A DNA stretch of 64,000 nucleotides from positions 248,001 through 312,000 of the forward strand of contig NZ_JACXZT010000019.1 of the NCBI RefSeq assembly GCF_014779595.1, written 5' to 3'. Of the stretch, positions 1-9,046 are shown in pieces. The stretch is from Halomonas sp. ML-15 (GTDB lineage: Bacteria; Pseudomonadota; Gammaproteobacteria; Pseudomonadales; Halomonadaceae). The translations under genes were made by a program, and so were the position numbers. The notes beneath the pieces were generated by a model. The model was given only the letters and a program-made list of their open reading frames with translations, did not search any database and was not told the origin of the DNA. Numbering within the stretch: position 1 is the first letter of the stretch; the number at the start of each line of letters is the position of its first letter.

Positions 1-374
1 ATGGTCGAAGGGGCGATCCAGTAGAGCAGGCGCGCATTCTCGTTGGGCGTGTCCTCGAAGCGACCAATGCCGTTATACATTTCGTAGCCGACAAGCGCCT
101 CGGTGAAGGCCAGGTCCAGTTCGTCGCGGCCCAGGCGAATGGCGTTCTCGCGGGTGCCACCTGTCTCACGAACGGAGATCTCGTAGGGGGTATTGGCGCT
201 GATCACTCGGGCACCTTCGGAGATACCGAAAAACCAGCCGGTACCCGTCGGCACGGCGCCAATATTCAGTGAATCCTGGGCTTGGGCGACACCGGCAGCG
301 ATACTGCCGACCGCGAGCAGGGAGATCGGCAACAGCTGGCGAGCCTTGCGGAAGGACTTGAGCGTAGCGTTCAT
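1..374 (-). CDS. TRAP transporter TAXI-family solute-binding protein (5' part only)
   Basis: The reading frame starts at an ATG with a GAGG ribosome-binding site 8 bases upstream and runs off the window edge, so only about 124 residues are visible. Residues 1-33 form a signal peptide (basic start, hydrophobic core, AQA-type cleavage), followed by the TAXI-family opening SLNIGAVPTGTGWFFGISEG. TAXI proteins are periplasmic receptors that pass carboxylates or amino acids to a fused TRAP permease, which is presumably beyond the window edge. A possible sigma-70 promoter (TTGATC, 18 bases, TATAAC on the minus strand) spans about 396-425. The ligand cannot be told from this fragment. The LysR gene just upstream on the same strand may control it, which is inference. 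Confidence 0.85.
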   Translation of the reverse strand, partial: MNATLKSFRKARQLLPISLLAVGSIAAGVAQAQDSLNIGAVPTGTGWFFGISEGARVISANTPYEISVRETGGTRENAIRLGRDELDLAFTEALVGYEMYNGIGRFEDTPNENARLLYWIAPST

Positions 375-596
375 CGGGTTTACCTCGATTATGTTGTTAT
401 ATGCAACGTTTTAGCAACGGATCAATATAATAGTTGTATCTCGGCATCCGTTCGGTTCGGCGTGAGTGGCCTCCTTGGGCAACGACTGCCCTTGAACAGA
501 ATATAGTGGAGTATTGCGCGGGGTTGTAGATGCATATCGGCAACAGGCAATAGTCATTCATGATCCCGCCATCGCGAAATACGATGGCAAAAATTC

Positions 597-1517
597 TTAA
601 CCACTATCTGTCGATTCAAGCGAGCTTTTCTGCGAAGACTCCACCAGATGTTCGACAAAAAGACGTGCTGCCATGGGCAGGGATTCGAACGAATTAATGA
701 AAATTGCAAGCTTGCGCCTTGCCCACTCATCGCGCAGTGCAATCACCTTGATCCCGATCCCGCCAGCATAGGGTCTCAGCGCACCGCGAGGTACCACGCC
801 GATGCCCAATCCAGCCTCGACCATCACACATAGGGCATCGTAGCTGGTCACCTGAATACGGATATTCAGTGGGCGATTGGCCTGACTGGAGGCCTTGATC
901 AACTCAAGGTTGATGGCACTCGCCGACTGCAGCCCGACATAGGCATAGCCTAGGGTTTCATCGAAACAAATAATCTCATTGACCGCCAGCGGGTGGTCGC
1001 GGGGCGCCACCACTACCAGCTCGTCGGTATGGTAGGGAAAAGTCTCCAGGCTATGGCCATGAGGCAGCAGGGCACACACGCCAACATCGGCCCCATTACT
1101 CGCCACCTCGCGGGTAATGATAGGACTGACTTTTTCCTCAAGATGGATATTAATTTCCGGGTGTTTAAGGAAAAATGATTGTATCTCTCCAGGCAGGTAC
1201 TGCGTAATGGCCGACATATTGGCATAGACACGAACATTGCCGCGCAGGCCGCTCGAATATTCACGCATCTGAACGAAAATATCGTCGAGGTTATGCAGCA
1301 CACTCCGCGCCATATTGAGTAAAGCGATGCCCGCTGCAGTCAGCTCTACGCCCTTGTTGGTACGCGTCAAAAGCGGCGTATTGAACACCTCCTCCAGCTC
1401 GCTTATCCGCTTGCTAACTGCCGAGGTGGCGATAAACTCGGCCTCCGCGGCAGCGGCAATCGTGCCCTTTTCAGCGACTCTGACGAACAACTTGAGTGAC
1501 GTAGTGTCAAGCTTCAT
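597..1517 (-). CDS. LysR-family transcriptional regulator
   Basis: A 306-residue protein with the typical LysR layout: an N-terminal winged helix-turn-helix (about residues 1-60, including the stretch TSAVSKRISELEE) and a two-lobed effector-binding domain (about 88-295). The ATG at 1517 is preferred over an in-frame TTG at 1535, because residues just after it match the normal LysR start (MKLDTTSLKLF). It begins 14 bases after the stop of the HAD gene on the same strand, so the two probably share a transcript. The cut-off TRAP-TAXI gene lies 222 bases downstream on the same strand, so it is a plausible target. The effector is unknown. Confidence 0.9.
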   Translation of the reverse strand: MKLDTTSLKLFVRVAEKGTIAAAAEAEFIATSAVSKRISELEEVFNTPLLTRTNKGVELTAAGIALLNMARSVLHNLDDIFVQMREYSSGLRGNVRVYANMSAITQYLPGEIQSFFLKHPEINIHLEEKVSPIITREVASNGADVGVCALLPHGHSLETFPYHTDELVVVAPRDHPLAVNEIICFDETLGYAYVGLQSASAINLELIKASSQANRPLNIRIQVTSYDALCVMVEAGLGIGVVPRGALRPYAGGIGIKVIALRDEWARRKLAIFINSFESLPMAARLFVEHLVESSQKSSLESTDSG

Positions 1518-1531
1518 GGCAGCGTTTCGCC

Positions 1532-2263
1532 TCAACTCCGCAACAGTTGATCGGCCAGGTCGTGGAAGTCATGCGCCACGTAGTCGAATACCGGATCGAG
1601 ACTCAGGTCGGGCTCGGCATCGGGGCCATGCTCCAGCGGGCGCATCACATAGGCGGTACGGAAGCCTTCGCGGTGAGCGGCCTGCAGGTCATCCTGATGG
1701 GCAGCAACCAGCATGATCTGCTGTGGGCGCAGGTCGAGTAACCGAGCCGCCATCTGATAGACCTCGGGATCGCGCTTATAGTGCCCGGCCAGTTCCGCCG
1801 AGAGAATGCAGTCCCAGGGCAGACCGGCGTGCTTGGCCATATTGACCAGCAGCGACATATTGCCATTGGAGAGGGTGGCCAGAATGAACCCCTGGCGCAG
1901 CTGATGGAGCCCCTCGACACTATCGTCCCAGGGCGTCAGCCGGTGCCAGACCCGGTTGAGATGCTGCTTGTCGGCTTCACTCAACGAATGGATGGCGAAC
2001 TCGTCGAGGAGCCTGTCCAGCGTCATGCGATGCAGTTCATCGAGACGCGTCCACGGCAGCTCGCCACGGCGCACGCGATCCATGGCCGGCGCATAACCGC
2101 CGCGCCAGGCATCGGCGAAGGCCGGCCAGTCGACATTCAGTCCCCGCGCCGCGCCCAATGCCTGGCACTCACGGATCACACTGCTGCGCCAGTCGACGAC
2201 GGTGCCAAAGACATCGAAGGTCAGCGCCTTGACGCCGGCCAGTTCGGTGGGAGACAGGCTCAT
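1532..2263 (-). CDS. HAD-superfamily, haloacid dehalogenase type II-like hydrolase
   Basis: A 243-residue cytosolic HAD hydrolase. The nucleophile motif is TFDVFGTVVDW (Asp17), the second motif is ATLSNGN (around residue 118), the lysine motif is HYKRDPEVY, and the acidic motif is VAAHQDDLQAA. This combination is that of the L-2-haloacid dehalogenase (type II) subfamily, whose members remove halide from 2-haloacids with inversion. Many relatives instead act on phosphorylated or unknown substrates, so dehalogenation is not proven. Its ATG overlaps the stop of a 33-codon upstream reading frame, and the LysR gene follows 14 bases downstream. Confidence 0.88.
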   Translation of the reverse strand: MSLSPTELAGVKALTFDVFGTVVDWRSSVIRECQALGAARGLNVDWPAFADAWRGGYAPAMDRVRRGELPWTRLDELHRMTLDRLLDEFAIHSLSEADKQHLNRVWHRLTPWDDSVEGLHQLRQGFILATLSNGNMSLLVNMAKHAGLPWDCILSAELAGHYKRDPEVYQMAARLLDLRPQQIMLVAAHQDDLQAAHREGFRTAYVMRPLEHGPDAEPDLSLDPVFDYVAHDFHDLADQLLRS

Positions 2264-2361
2264 ATCCGCTCCCCGCCAGGCCGCATGAACAGCATCTCGA
2301 TATCCAATGTCGCAGGGGGACTCAGCGCGATCTGGCCGATTCGATAGGGGCGCGTAGGCAT
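2260..2361 (-). pseudogene. Remnant of a maleate isomerase/Asp-Glu racemase family gene (N-terminus only)
   Basis: This 33-codon frame begins MPTRPYRIGQI and ends at a TGA that overlaps the ATG of the HAD gene. From memory, the start closely resembles the conserved opening of maleate cis-trans isomerase/arylmalonate decarboxylase-type racemases (consensus near YRIGQIVPSSNTTMETEIP). After about 27 residues the similarity is lost in a Gly/Arg-rich tail. The usual protein is about 240-250 residues, so this would be a deletion remnant whose start and stop are still coupled to the next gene. It could instead be a short upstream peptide that affects HAD translation. The match is recalled and has not been searched. 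Confidence 0.4.
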
Positions 2362-2407
2362 GGCGGTCTCAGCGTGTCGTTATGTAAGAGATGGGGGTTA
2401 ATCTAAA

Positions 2408-2485
2408 ATGGTATACAACTCTTCTCGTTTTGACGCCAATATAGGCCCATATTGTGCGATATTTCAAACAATGGTACACAATATG
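2408..2485. promoter_or_regulatory. Candidate GntR operator region between divergent genes
   Basis: Two near-identical boxes lie between the divergent HAD operon and the gntR gene: ATGGTATACAAC at 2408-2419 and ATGGTACACAAT at 2471-2482. The second is embedded in a perfect 9-base inverted repeat (CATATTGTG at 2448-2456 and CACAATATG at 2477-2485). TGGTATACAA-like sequences are typical of FadR/FCD-type GntR operators. The simplest reading is that the adjacent regulator binds here and controls both directions, which is an inference from position and pattern. Confidence 0.5.
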
Positions 2486-2538
2486 CGCTACGACCTTAGT
2501 CATGCCTCGTCGCGCCGTGCCCTGAAGAGAGTGAGTTC

Positions 2539-3210
2539 ATGATTGCCGCCGACCGCGTCTACGCCATCATCAAGCAGCGCATCCTGGACGGGCACTATCC
2601 GGCCGGCAGCTATGTACGCGAGGCCACCATCGGCCAGGAGCTGGAACTCAGCCGCACACCGATCCGTGAGGCCCTGCGCCGTCTGGTGTCTGACGGCTGG
2701 GTCGAGGTGATACCTCACCACGGCGCGCGGGTCGTTTCCTGGACCCAGCGCGACGTGGAGGAGGTCTTCGAGCTGCGGGTTCTGCTCGAGCCCCAGGTGG
2801 TGAGGCGCGCGGCCACGCGCATCGAGGCCTCGCAGCTGGATTCGCTGGGCGAGCTGGCCTGCCACATGGAGCAGCTGTGCGAGCGCGGCGACAACCAGGC
2901 CATCGACGAGATCGCGGGACTCAACAACCGTTTCCACGCCGAGCTGATCACTGCCGCCGACAGTCCGCGGCTACAGCGTCTTCTCGAGGCCATCGTCCAG
3001 GTGCCGGTGTCGCGCCGCAGCTTTCACCACTACAGCGACGAAGAGCTTCGCGGCAGCATGCGCCATCACCGCGAGATCATCCGCGCGCTGGCGGCCGGTG
3101 ACGGCGAATGGGCCGCGTCGGTGATGCGCGCGCACATCCTTGCCGCGCGTGCCGCGCAGATGCACCCACCCGCGCGCCAAACCAACGAACCACGACAACA
3201 ACACGCCTGA
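2539..3210 (+). CDS. GntR-family (FadR/FCD type) transcriptional regulator
   Basis: A 223-residue regulator. Residues about 3-70 form a GntR winged helix with the recognition stretch SRTPIREALRRL (39-50). Residues about 75-210 match the all-helical FCD ligand-binding domain, which usually binds a carboxylate through a metal ion. The start is an ATG preceded by a GAGAGTGAG purine run. The aconitase-family gene starts 10 bases after the stop, so the two are co-transcribed, and repeated candidate operators lie just upstream. This suggests control of a carboxylic-acid pathway that includes the aconitase-like enzyme and perhaps the divergent HAD gene. The inducer is not known. Confidence 0.92.
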   Translation: MIAADRVYAIIKQRILDGHYPAGSYVREATIGQELELSRTPIREALRRLVSDGWVEVIPHHGARVVSWTQRDVEEVFELRVLLEPQVVRRAATRIEASQLDSLGELACHMEQLCERGDNQAIDEIAGLNNRFHAELITAADSPRLQRLLEAIVQVPVSRRSFHHYSDEELRGSMRHHREIIRALAAGDGEWAASVMRAHILAARAAQMHPPARQTNEPRQQHA

Positions 3211-3220
3211 GGCACACCCC

Positions 3221-5194
3221 ATGACTTCTTCCAGCGCCCCGCTCAACCTTGCCCAGCAGCTGGTCCGCAACCACCTTCTAGAAGGCGACTTGACCCCTGG
3301 CAGCGAGATCGCCCTGCGCATCGACCAGGCTCTGCTGCAGGACGTGCTCGGCACCCTGGTGATGCTAGAGCTCGAGGCCATGGGCCTCGACCGCGTGCAC
3401 ACCTCACCCAGCGTGCAGTACATCGACCACGGCCTGGTGCAGGCCGACCAGCTCAATGCGGAGACCTATCTGTTCCTGAAGAGTGCCTGTGAGCGCTTCG
3501 GGGTCTGGTACTCCGGTCCCGGTAACGGCATCAGCCATCCGGTGCATATGGAGCACTTCGGTGTGCCGGGGCAGTCGATCGTCGGCTGCGACAGCCACAC
3601 CACGGCGGCCGGCTCGCTGGGCATGCTGGCCATCGGCGCCGGCGGCATCGAGGTGGCCATGGCCATGGCCGGCGAACCGCTCTACCTGAGCATGCCGGAG
3701 ATCTGGGGCATCCGCCTCGAGGGGCGCCTGCCCGACTGGGTCTCGGCCAAGGACGCGGTGCTGGAGCTGCTGCGCCGACACGGCGTGGCCGGCGGCAAGA
3801 ACACCATTATCGAGTACCACGGGCCAGGCCTCGACGGCCTGTCCGCCATGGACCGTCACGTGATGGCCAATATGGGCACCGAAATGGGGGCCACCGCCAC
3901 GCTATTTCCCAGCGACGCGGAGACCCGCCGCTTTCTGGCGGCCCGCGGCCGAGAGGCTGACTGGCAGCCGCTCGCCGCGCAGCCGGGCTGCACCTACGAC
4001 CGCGAGGAGACCCTCGACCTGTCGAGTCTCGAGCCGCTGATCGCGCTGCCGTCGAGTCCCGACAAGGTGGTGCCGGTGCGCGAGGTGGCCGGCGAGCCGC
4101 TGCATCAGGCCTATATCGGCTCCTCGGGCAATCCGGGCTACCGCGACTTTGCGGTGGTCGCCGAAATGGTGCGCGGGCGTCGCGTGGCCGAGGGCGTTTC
4201 GCTGGACATCAACCCGTCGTCGCGCCAGGTGCTGACCAACTTGATCGACGAGGGCTATCTGGCCGATCTGGTCGCCTGCGGTGCGCGACTGCACCAGACC
4301 GGCTGCAACGGCTGCATCGGCATGGGGCAGGCACCGGCGGCGGGCCTCAACAGCCTGCGCACCGTGCCGCGCAACTTCCCGGGCCGCTCCGGCACCCGCG
4401 AGGACAGCGTCTTCCTGTGCAGTCCCGAGACCGCTACCGCCTCGGCGCTGAGTGGTGTGATCACCGATCCGCGTAGCCTCGACATGGCCTATCCACGGAT
4501 CCAGGAACCGGCGCGCATGGTGATCAACCGCGACCTCTTCACGGCGCCGCTGGCACCGGCCGAGGCACGCCTCAAGCCGCTGCAGAAGACCGATAACACC
4601 CCGGCGCTGCCCGAGCTCGCCTCACTGCCCGACACCCTGGAAGTGCCGGTGCTGCTGGTCACCGGGGACAACATCTCCACCGACGACATCATGCCGGCGG
4701 GCCAGCGGGTCATGCCCTACTGGAGCAGCGTCTACGCCTCGGCACCGTTCACCTTCGAGGCGGTAGACCCGGACTACGCTACGCGCGCCGAGGCAAGCCG
4801 CACACGCGGCGGCCACGCCATCGTTGGCGGTCACAACTACGGTCAGGGGTCGAGCCGCGAAAACGCCGCCCTGGTGCCACGCTATCTGGGACTGCAGGTG
4901 GTAGTGGCCAGGAGCTTCGCGCGTATCCACTGGCAGAACCTGGTGTGCTTCGGAGCGCTGCCGCTCACTTTTGTCGATGACAGCGACGCCGAGCGCCTGG
5001 CACAGGACGACCGCCTCATCATCCGCGACCTACACGCCCAGCTAGCCGCCGGTCCCACGCTTGCCGCCGAGGTCGTCGGCAAGGGCGAGATGCGCCTGCA
5101 CCACGGCCTCAGCCAGCGTCAGCGCACGCTGCTGGCCGCCGGCGGCGTGATCAACCATCTCAAGGTGCGGCCCGCGGATAGGCTCAGCGGATGA
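3221..5194 (+). CDS. Aconitase-family hydratase (short, putative aconitate hydratase type)
   Basis: A 657-residue iron-sulfur hydro-lyase of the aconitase superfamily. Cluster-ligand cysteines are visible at Cys123 (GCDSHT) and Cys362/Cys365 (GCNGCIGMG). The C-terminal swivel domain has the active-site stretch GGHNYGQGSSRE near residue 537. The length is shorter than AcnA (about 890) or AcnB (about 860) and fits the compact putative-aconitase subfamily. The ATG at 3221 was chosen because upstream in-frame codons overlap the gntR gene and do not resemble the family. Its place in a GntR-controlled unit, opposite a HAD enzyme and an isomerase remnant, suggests a dedicated carboxylate pathway rather than the housekeeping TCA enzyme. 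The substrate is uncertain. Confidence 0.88.
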   Translation: MTSSSAPLNLAQQLVRNHLLEGDLTPGSEIALRIDQALLQDVLGTLVMLELEAMGLDRVHTSPSVQYIDHGLVQADQLNAETYLFLKSACERFGVWYSGPGNGISHPVHMEHFGVPGQSIVGCDSHTTAAGSLGMLAIGAGGIEVAMAMAGEPLYLSMPEIWGIRLEGRLPDWVSAKDAVLELLRRHGVAGGKNTIIEYHGPGLDGLSAMDRHVMANMGTEMGATATLFPSDAETRRFLAARGREADWQPLAAQPGCTYDREETLDLSSLEPLIALPSSPDKVVPVREVAGEPLHQAYIGSSGNPGYRDFAVVAEMVRGRRVAEGVSLDINPSSRQVLTNLIDEGYLADLVACGARLHQTGCNGCIGMGQAPAAGLNSLRTVPRNFPGRSGTREDSVFLCSPETATASALSGVITDPRSLDMAYPRIQEPARMVINRDLFTAPLAPAEARLKPLQKTDNTPALPELASLPDTLEVPVLLVTGDNISTDDIMPAGQRVMPYWSSVYASAPFTFEAVDPDYATRAEASRTRGGHAIVGGHNYGQGSSRENAALVPRYLGLQVVVARSFARIHWQNLVCFGALPLTFVDDSDAERLAQDDRLIIRDLHAQLAAGPTLAAEVVGKGEMRLHHGLSQRQRTLLAAGGVINHLKVRPADRLSG

Positions 5195-5204
5195 AGAGGC
5201 AGCC

Positions 5205-5384
5205 TTACAGAAACAGGTGCACTGCCAGGGCGACGCCCCCCACCAACAGCGCCAGGGTAACGGCGATGTCGACGCAGCGGTTCAACCAGTCATCGAAGCG
5301 GGAATGACTCCGCATCGGCATTAGCCGCGGCGTTGCCCCATGGGAGCGACGCGACCCGAAGCGGCGCTTTCTGAACAGCGGCAT
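5205..5384 (-). CDS. Small predicted membrane protein (59 residues)
   Basis: This short frame starts MPLFRKRRFG, has a strongly basic first half, a DDWLNRCVDI stretch and a C-terminal hydrophobic segment of about 20 residues (IAVTLALLVGGVALAVHLFL) ending at TAA. A positively charged N-terminus followed by one membrane span is coherent for a small inner-membrane protein. It lies between the BCCT carrier terminator and the converging aconitase gene. The ribosome-binding site is weak (GGAG about 17 bases upstream), so it may not be expressed. No family is recognised. Confidence 0.45.
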   Translation of the reverse strand: MPLFRKRRFGSRRSHGATPRLMPMRSHSRFDDWLNRCVDIAVTLALLVGGVALAVHLFL

Positions 5385-5435
5385 GGTCAGCGCGGTGCTC
5401 CTGTTATTGTCGTCATGGTCTGAGCACCATCATAA

Positions 5436-5475
5436 AACGCCGCGCCCGCGTCTGCCATGTCAGACACGGGCGCGG
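5436..5475 (-). terminator. Rho-independent terminator of the BCCT carrier gene
   Basis: An inverted repeat (about CGCGCCCGCGTCTG at 5441-5454 with CAGACACGGGCGCG at 5461-5474, one internal mismatch) is followed on the minus strand by CGTTTTAT. It stands 18 bases beyond the carrier's stop codon. Confidence 0.8.
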
Positions 5476-5492
5476 TGCATATTACGCTCCAC

Positions 5493-7124
5493 TCAATTAT
5501 CGCGGGTATTGATACGGCGATTGATCACATTGGGTGCGCGACGCACACGCTCCTCCTCGCTGAGCAACTCAGCCTCGAAGACGTCGGCGCCTACCGGGGT
5601 CTCGCCGTGGCGGCGGTAGAGCTGGGTCAGCATCGCCTTGCGGTCGGCACGCAGCTCATTGATCAGCACATAGGCCATGCCGTAGAGAATAAAGGTAAAC
5701 GGCAGTGCCGAGAGCACCGCGGCCGACTGCAGGCCGGTGAGTCCGCCGGCGGCGATCAGCGTCAGGCAGATGGCGGCGATCAGCACGCCCCACACCACCC
5801 GCTTGTAGAGCGGCGGGTTGATCGAGCCGTTATCGGTCATCTGGGCGACGATATAGGACGCCGAGTCGGCCGAGGTCACCAGGAAGATGAAGATCAGGCA
5901 GATGGCGACCAACGACAGCACCGGGGTGAACGGCATCAGCGCAAACATCTCGAACAGCGCCACCGTAATGTTAGCCTCAGTGGCCGCTGCCAGGCCGACG
6001 TCGCCGCCAAGCTCCATATGCAGTGCCGCACCGCCGAATACGCCGATCCACAGGCAGGCCAGCAGCGGCGGCACCAGCAGCACGCCAAACACGTACTCCT
6101 TGATGGTGCGGCCCCGCGATACCCGCGCCACGAAGGTACCGACGAACGGCGACCAGGCGATCACCCAGGCCCAGTAGAAGATCGTCCAGGTGCTGGCCCA
6201 GGTATTGTCGCTATAGGGCGAGATGCGCAGGCTCATGCCGATGAAGTTCTGCAGGTAGTCGCCGAGCCCCAGGGTGACGGTCTCGAGAATCGCCAGGGTC
6301 GGGCCAGTGATCAGCACGTAGAGCATCAGCCCGATGCACAGGATCATATTGAGGTTGGAGAGCCGCTTGATGCCCTTGTCGAGCCCCGACCAGGTCGAGG
6401 CCATATAGGCCAGAAACATCACGAACAGGATGATGAACTGCCACAGCACGCTCTCGGGCACGCCAAAAACCGCATTCAGTCCGCCGTTCATCTGCAGCAC
6501 GCCAAGCCCCAGCGAGGTGGCCACCCCCATCACCGTGGCCACCACCGCGAACACGTCCAGCGCCGGCGCATAGGGCCGCGCCTTGGGGTATTTGGCGGTC
6601 ACCGACGACAGCACCGAGGAGACCAGCCCGGCCTGGCCCTTGCGGAACTGGAAGTAGGCGATGATCAGCCCCACCAGCGAGAAAGCCGCCCACTGGTGGA
6701 CGCCCCAATTGAAGTAGCTGTACTGAATGGCGTAGCGCGCCGCAGCGGTGGTTTCGGCCTCGACGTCGCCGTAGGGCGGCTCGATGTAGTGAGACATCGG
6801 CTCGGCCATGCCGTAGAACACCAGCCCGACGCCGAAGCCGGCGGCCAGCAGCATGCTGACCCAGGAGAAGAAGCTGTAGCTTGGCGAGCTGTCCTGGGGA
6901 CCGAGGCGGATCTTGCCGTACTTGCTGAACGCCAGGGAGAGCAGGAACACCACGAAACCGAACATGGAAAACAGGTAGAACCAGCCAAACAGCTGGGTGA
7001 CGCTGGCCAGGGCGGACTCTGCACCGGCACCGAAGCGCTCGGGGAAGATGGCGCCCACCGCCACCAGCGCAATAATAAGTACCGCTGACACCGAGAAGAC
7101 CCGTTGCCCTCCGGGGTTGGCCAT
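5493..7124 (-). CDS. BCCT-family betaine/carnitine/choline-type transporter
   Basis: A 543-residue integral membrane carrier with about 12 hydrophobic segments. The glycine-rich unwound helix of the family is seen as GFGVGLVFYGMAEPM (residues 96-110). The BCCT signature around the eighth helix is seen as FYWAWVIAWSPFVGTFVARVSRG. BCCT carriers import betaine, choline, carnitine, ectoine or DMSP with Na+ or H+, and are typical of halophiles. The substrate cannot be fixed from sequence alone. The start ATG has GGGAG 9 bases upstream. The gene is a single-gene unit with its own terminator. Confidence 0.93.
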   Translation of the reverse strand: MANPGGQRVFSVSAVLIIALVAVGAIFPERFGAGAESALASVTQLFGWFYLFSMFGFVVFLLSLAFSKYGKIRLGPQDSSPSYSFFSWVSMLLAAGFGVGLVFYGMAEPMSHYIEPPYGDVEAETTAAARYAIQYSYFNWGVHQWAAFSLVGLIIAYFQFRKGQAGLVSSVLSSVTAKYPKARPYAPALDVFAVVATVMGVATSLGLGVLQMNGGLNAVFGVPESVLWQFIILFVMFLAYMASTWSGLDKGIKRLSNLNMILCIGLMLYVLITGPTLAILETVTLGLGDYLQNFIGMSLRISPYSDNTWASTWTIFYWAWVIAWSPFVGTFVARVSRGRTIKEYVFGVLLVPPLLACLWIGVFGGAALHMELGGDVGLAAATEANITVALFEMFALMPFTPVLSLVAICLIFIFLVTSADSASYIVAQMTDNGSINPPLYKRVVWGVLIAAICLTLIAAGGLTGLQSAAVLSALPFTFILYGMAYVLINELRADRKAMLTQLYRRHGETPVGADVFEAELLSEEERVRRAPNVINRRINTRDN

Positions 7125-7343
7125 ATACGACGCTCCCTATCGATTTGTCACATTTTTGTACAACCTAACATACCCCAATAGCAGTAACACCCGCTGCAGG
7201 GATCTCGCAACACGTCACTCCCGGCCACTCAAGCAAGGGACGCCGGGGGCGGGCCGAGACACAAAGCATTTGCAAAATATCGCGGCCACCCCCATAAGGG
7301 AGTGACAGATAGAAAGCACGCTAATGACTTTTCCGGGGGACCC

Positions 7344-8339
7344 ATGGGCCAACTCGCCACTACCCGCCTCTCGGTGCTCGACCTGGCGGCCATCCGCCAC
7401 GGTGGCAGCATCGCCGACAGCTTCGCGGATAGCGTGGCTACCGCTCGCCACGCCGAAGCGCTGGGCTTCACCCGCTACTGGCTCGCCGAACACCACAGCA
7501 TCGACGGCATCGCCAGCGCCGCGACCTCGGTGCTGATCGGTCATATCGCCGGGGCGACCCAGCGTATCCGCGTTGGCAGCGGCGGCATCATGCTCCCCAA
7601 CCACCCGCCGCTGGTGGTCGCCGAGCAGTTCGGCACCCTGGAGACGCTCTATCCCGGGCGCATCGACCTGGGCCTGGGCCGCGCGCCGGGCTCCGACGGC
7701 GCCACCATGGCTGCGCTGCGCCGCCATCCCAACGCCGGGGTCGACGACTTTCCCGAGCGCCTCGAGGAGCTGCGCGGCTACCTCGATGACGCCAAACCCG
7801 GCCAGCGGGTGCGCGCGATTCCCGGCCAGGGCACTCAGGTACCGCTGTGGCTGCTCGGCTCCAGCGGCTACAGCGCCCAACTGGCCGCCAAGCTAGGGCT
7901 GCCGTTCGCCTTCGCCGCACAGTTTGCGCCCGGCTACCTGCACGAGGCGCTGCGCCTCTACCGCGACAACTTCCGCCCGTCGGCGCTGCTCGACGCCCCC
8001 TATGCGATGGTCGGCCTGCCGGTGATCGCCGCCGACAGCGATGCCTACGCTCACTATCTGGCCACCACCGCCGAGCAGAAATTCCTCAACCTGATCCGTG
8101 GCCGCAGTACTCGCGCTCAGCCCCCTCAGGAGCAGCTCGACTGGTCGCCCATGGAGCAGGCCCAGGTCGGTCAATTCCTCGGCGCCGCGGTGATCGGCGG
8201 GCCCGAGACGGTACGCCAGCAGCTCAGCGAGTTCGTCGCCCGCACCGGCGCCGACGAGCTGATCATGACCACCGACGTCTACGCTCAGGAAGATCGCTTG
8301 CGCAGTCTGTCGCTGACCGCCGAGGCCTGGCAGAGATGA
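7344..8339 (+). CDS. LLM-class flavin-dependent oxidoreductase (luciferase-like)
   Basis: A 331-residue luciferase-like protein of the MsnO8 type. It starts with a beta strand [13 protein letters not shown], then [18 protein letters not shown], the glycine-rich [20 protein letters not shown] and [14 protein letters not shown], all characteristic of this TIM-barrel family that uses reduced FMN. The ATG at 7344 (GGGGGA just upstream) is preferred to an in-frame GTG at 7302, because homologues begin around this point. The stop overlaps the start of azlC (ATGA), so it heads an operon with the amino-acid exporter. The substrate is unknown. Confidence 0.88.
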   Translation: MGQLATTRLSVLDLAAIRHGGSIADSFADSVATARHAEALGFTRYWLAEHHSIDGIASAATSVLIGHIAGATQRIRVGSGGIMLPNHPPLVVAEQFGTLETLYPGRIDLGLGRAPGSDGATMAALRRHPNAGVDDFPERLEELRGYLDDAKPGQRVRAIPGQGTQVPLWLLGSSGYSAQLAAKLGLPFAFAAQFAPGYLHEALRLYRDNFRPSALLDAPYAMVGLPVIAADSDAYAHYLATTAEQKFLNLIRGRSTRAQPPQEQLDWSPMEQAQVGQFLGAAVIGGPETVRQQLSEFVARTGADELIMTTDVYAQEDRLRSLSLTAEAWQR

Positions 8340-9046
8340 GCGCCCGGCTCGACTGGCCGGGTACTTTAAAAGGCCTCAAGCGCATGGCGCCGCTGTCGCT
8401 GTTCGTGATCGCCTTCGGGCTGGCGTTTGGCGTGGCGGCCATCCAGCGCGGGCTGTCAGGGCTCGAGACGCTGCTGATGAGTGGGCTGGTATTCGCCGGC
8501 GCCTCGCAGTTCGCCGCCCTGGAGCTGTGGGGGCCGCAGATTCCGCTGATTGCGCTGATCGCCTCGACCTTCGCCATCAATGCCCGCCACCTGCTGATGG
8601 GCGCCGCGCTCTACCCCTGGCTGCGCCATCTACCGGTGCGCCAGCGCTACGCCAGCCTGGCGCTAATGAGCGACTCCAACTGGGCCATGGCCGCCGCCGA
8701 CTACCGCCGCGGTGAGACCAACGTCGGCATGCTGGTAGGCGGTGGTATCGCGCTGTGGCTATCGTGGATGCTCGGCACCCTGCTCGGAGTGGTGTTTGGC
8801 AGCGGTATCAGCGAGCCCGAACGCTTTGGCCTCGACGTGATCATGGGCTGCTTTCTGCTGGCAATGCTGGTCGGCGGCAAGCTCGACTTCGGCGTGCTGG
8901 TGCCCTGGGCCGCCGCGGCGCTGGCCGCCCTCGCTGCCCTGGCCTGGCTGCCGGAGAACTCCCATGTGATCGTCGGCGCCCTGGCCGGCGGCATCGCCGG
9001 CCTGCTGATGCCACCGCGCAACACGCCCAAGGGGAGGTCGTCATGA
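8336..9046 (+). CDS. azlC: AzlC-family branched-chain amino acid exporter, large subunit
   Basis: A 236-residue membrane protein with the AzlC hallmarks [27 protein letters not shown] and [18 protein letters not shown]. AzlC works with AzlD as an exporter of branched-chain amino acids (BrnFE/YgaZH type). The start ATG overlaps the upstream oxidoreductase stop and its own stop overlaps the azlD start, which indicates tight translational coupling. Upstream in-frame codons belong to a shadow of the previous gene. Confidence 0.92.
   Translation: MSARLDWPGTLKGLKRMAPLSLFVIAFGLAFGVAAIQRGLSGLETLLMSGLVFAGASQFAALELWGPQIPLIALIASTFAINARHLLMGAALYPWLRHLPVRQRYASLALMSDSNWAMAAADYRRGETNVGMLVGGGIALWLSWMLGTLLGVVFGSGISEPERFGLDVIMGCFLLAMLVGGKLDFGVLVPWAAAALAALAALAWLPENSHVIVGALAGGIAGLLMPPRNTPKGRSS

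Noticed and set aside
5457-7088. A 543-codon frame antisense to the BCCT carrier
   Set aside because: It shadows the carrier codon by codon, has His/Gln/Arg-rich low-complexity composition and no family resemblance.
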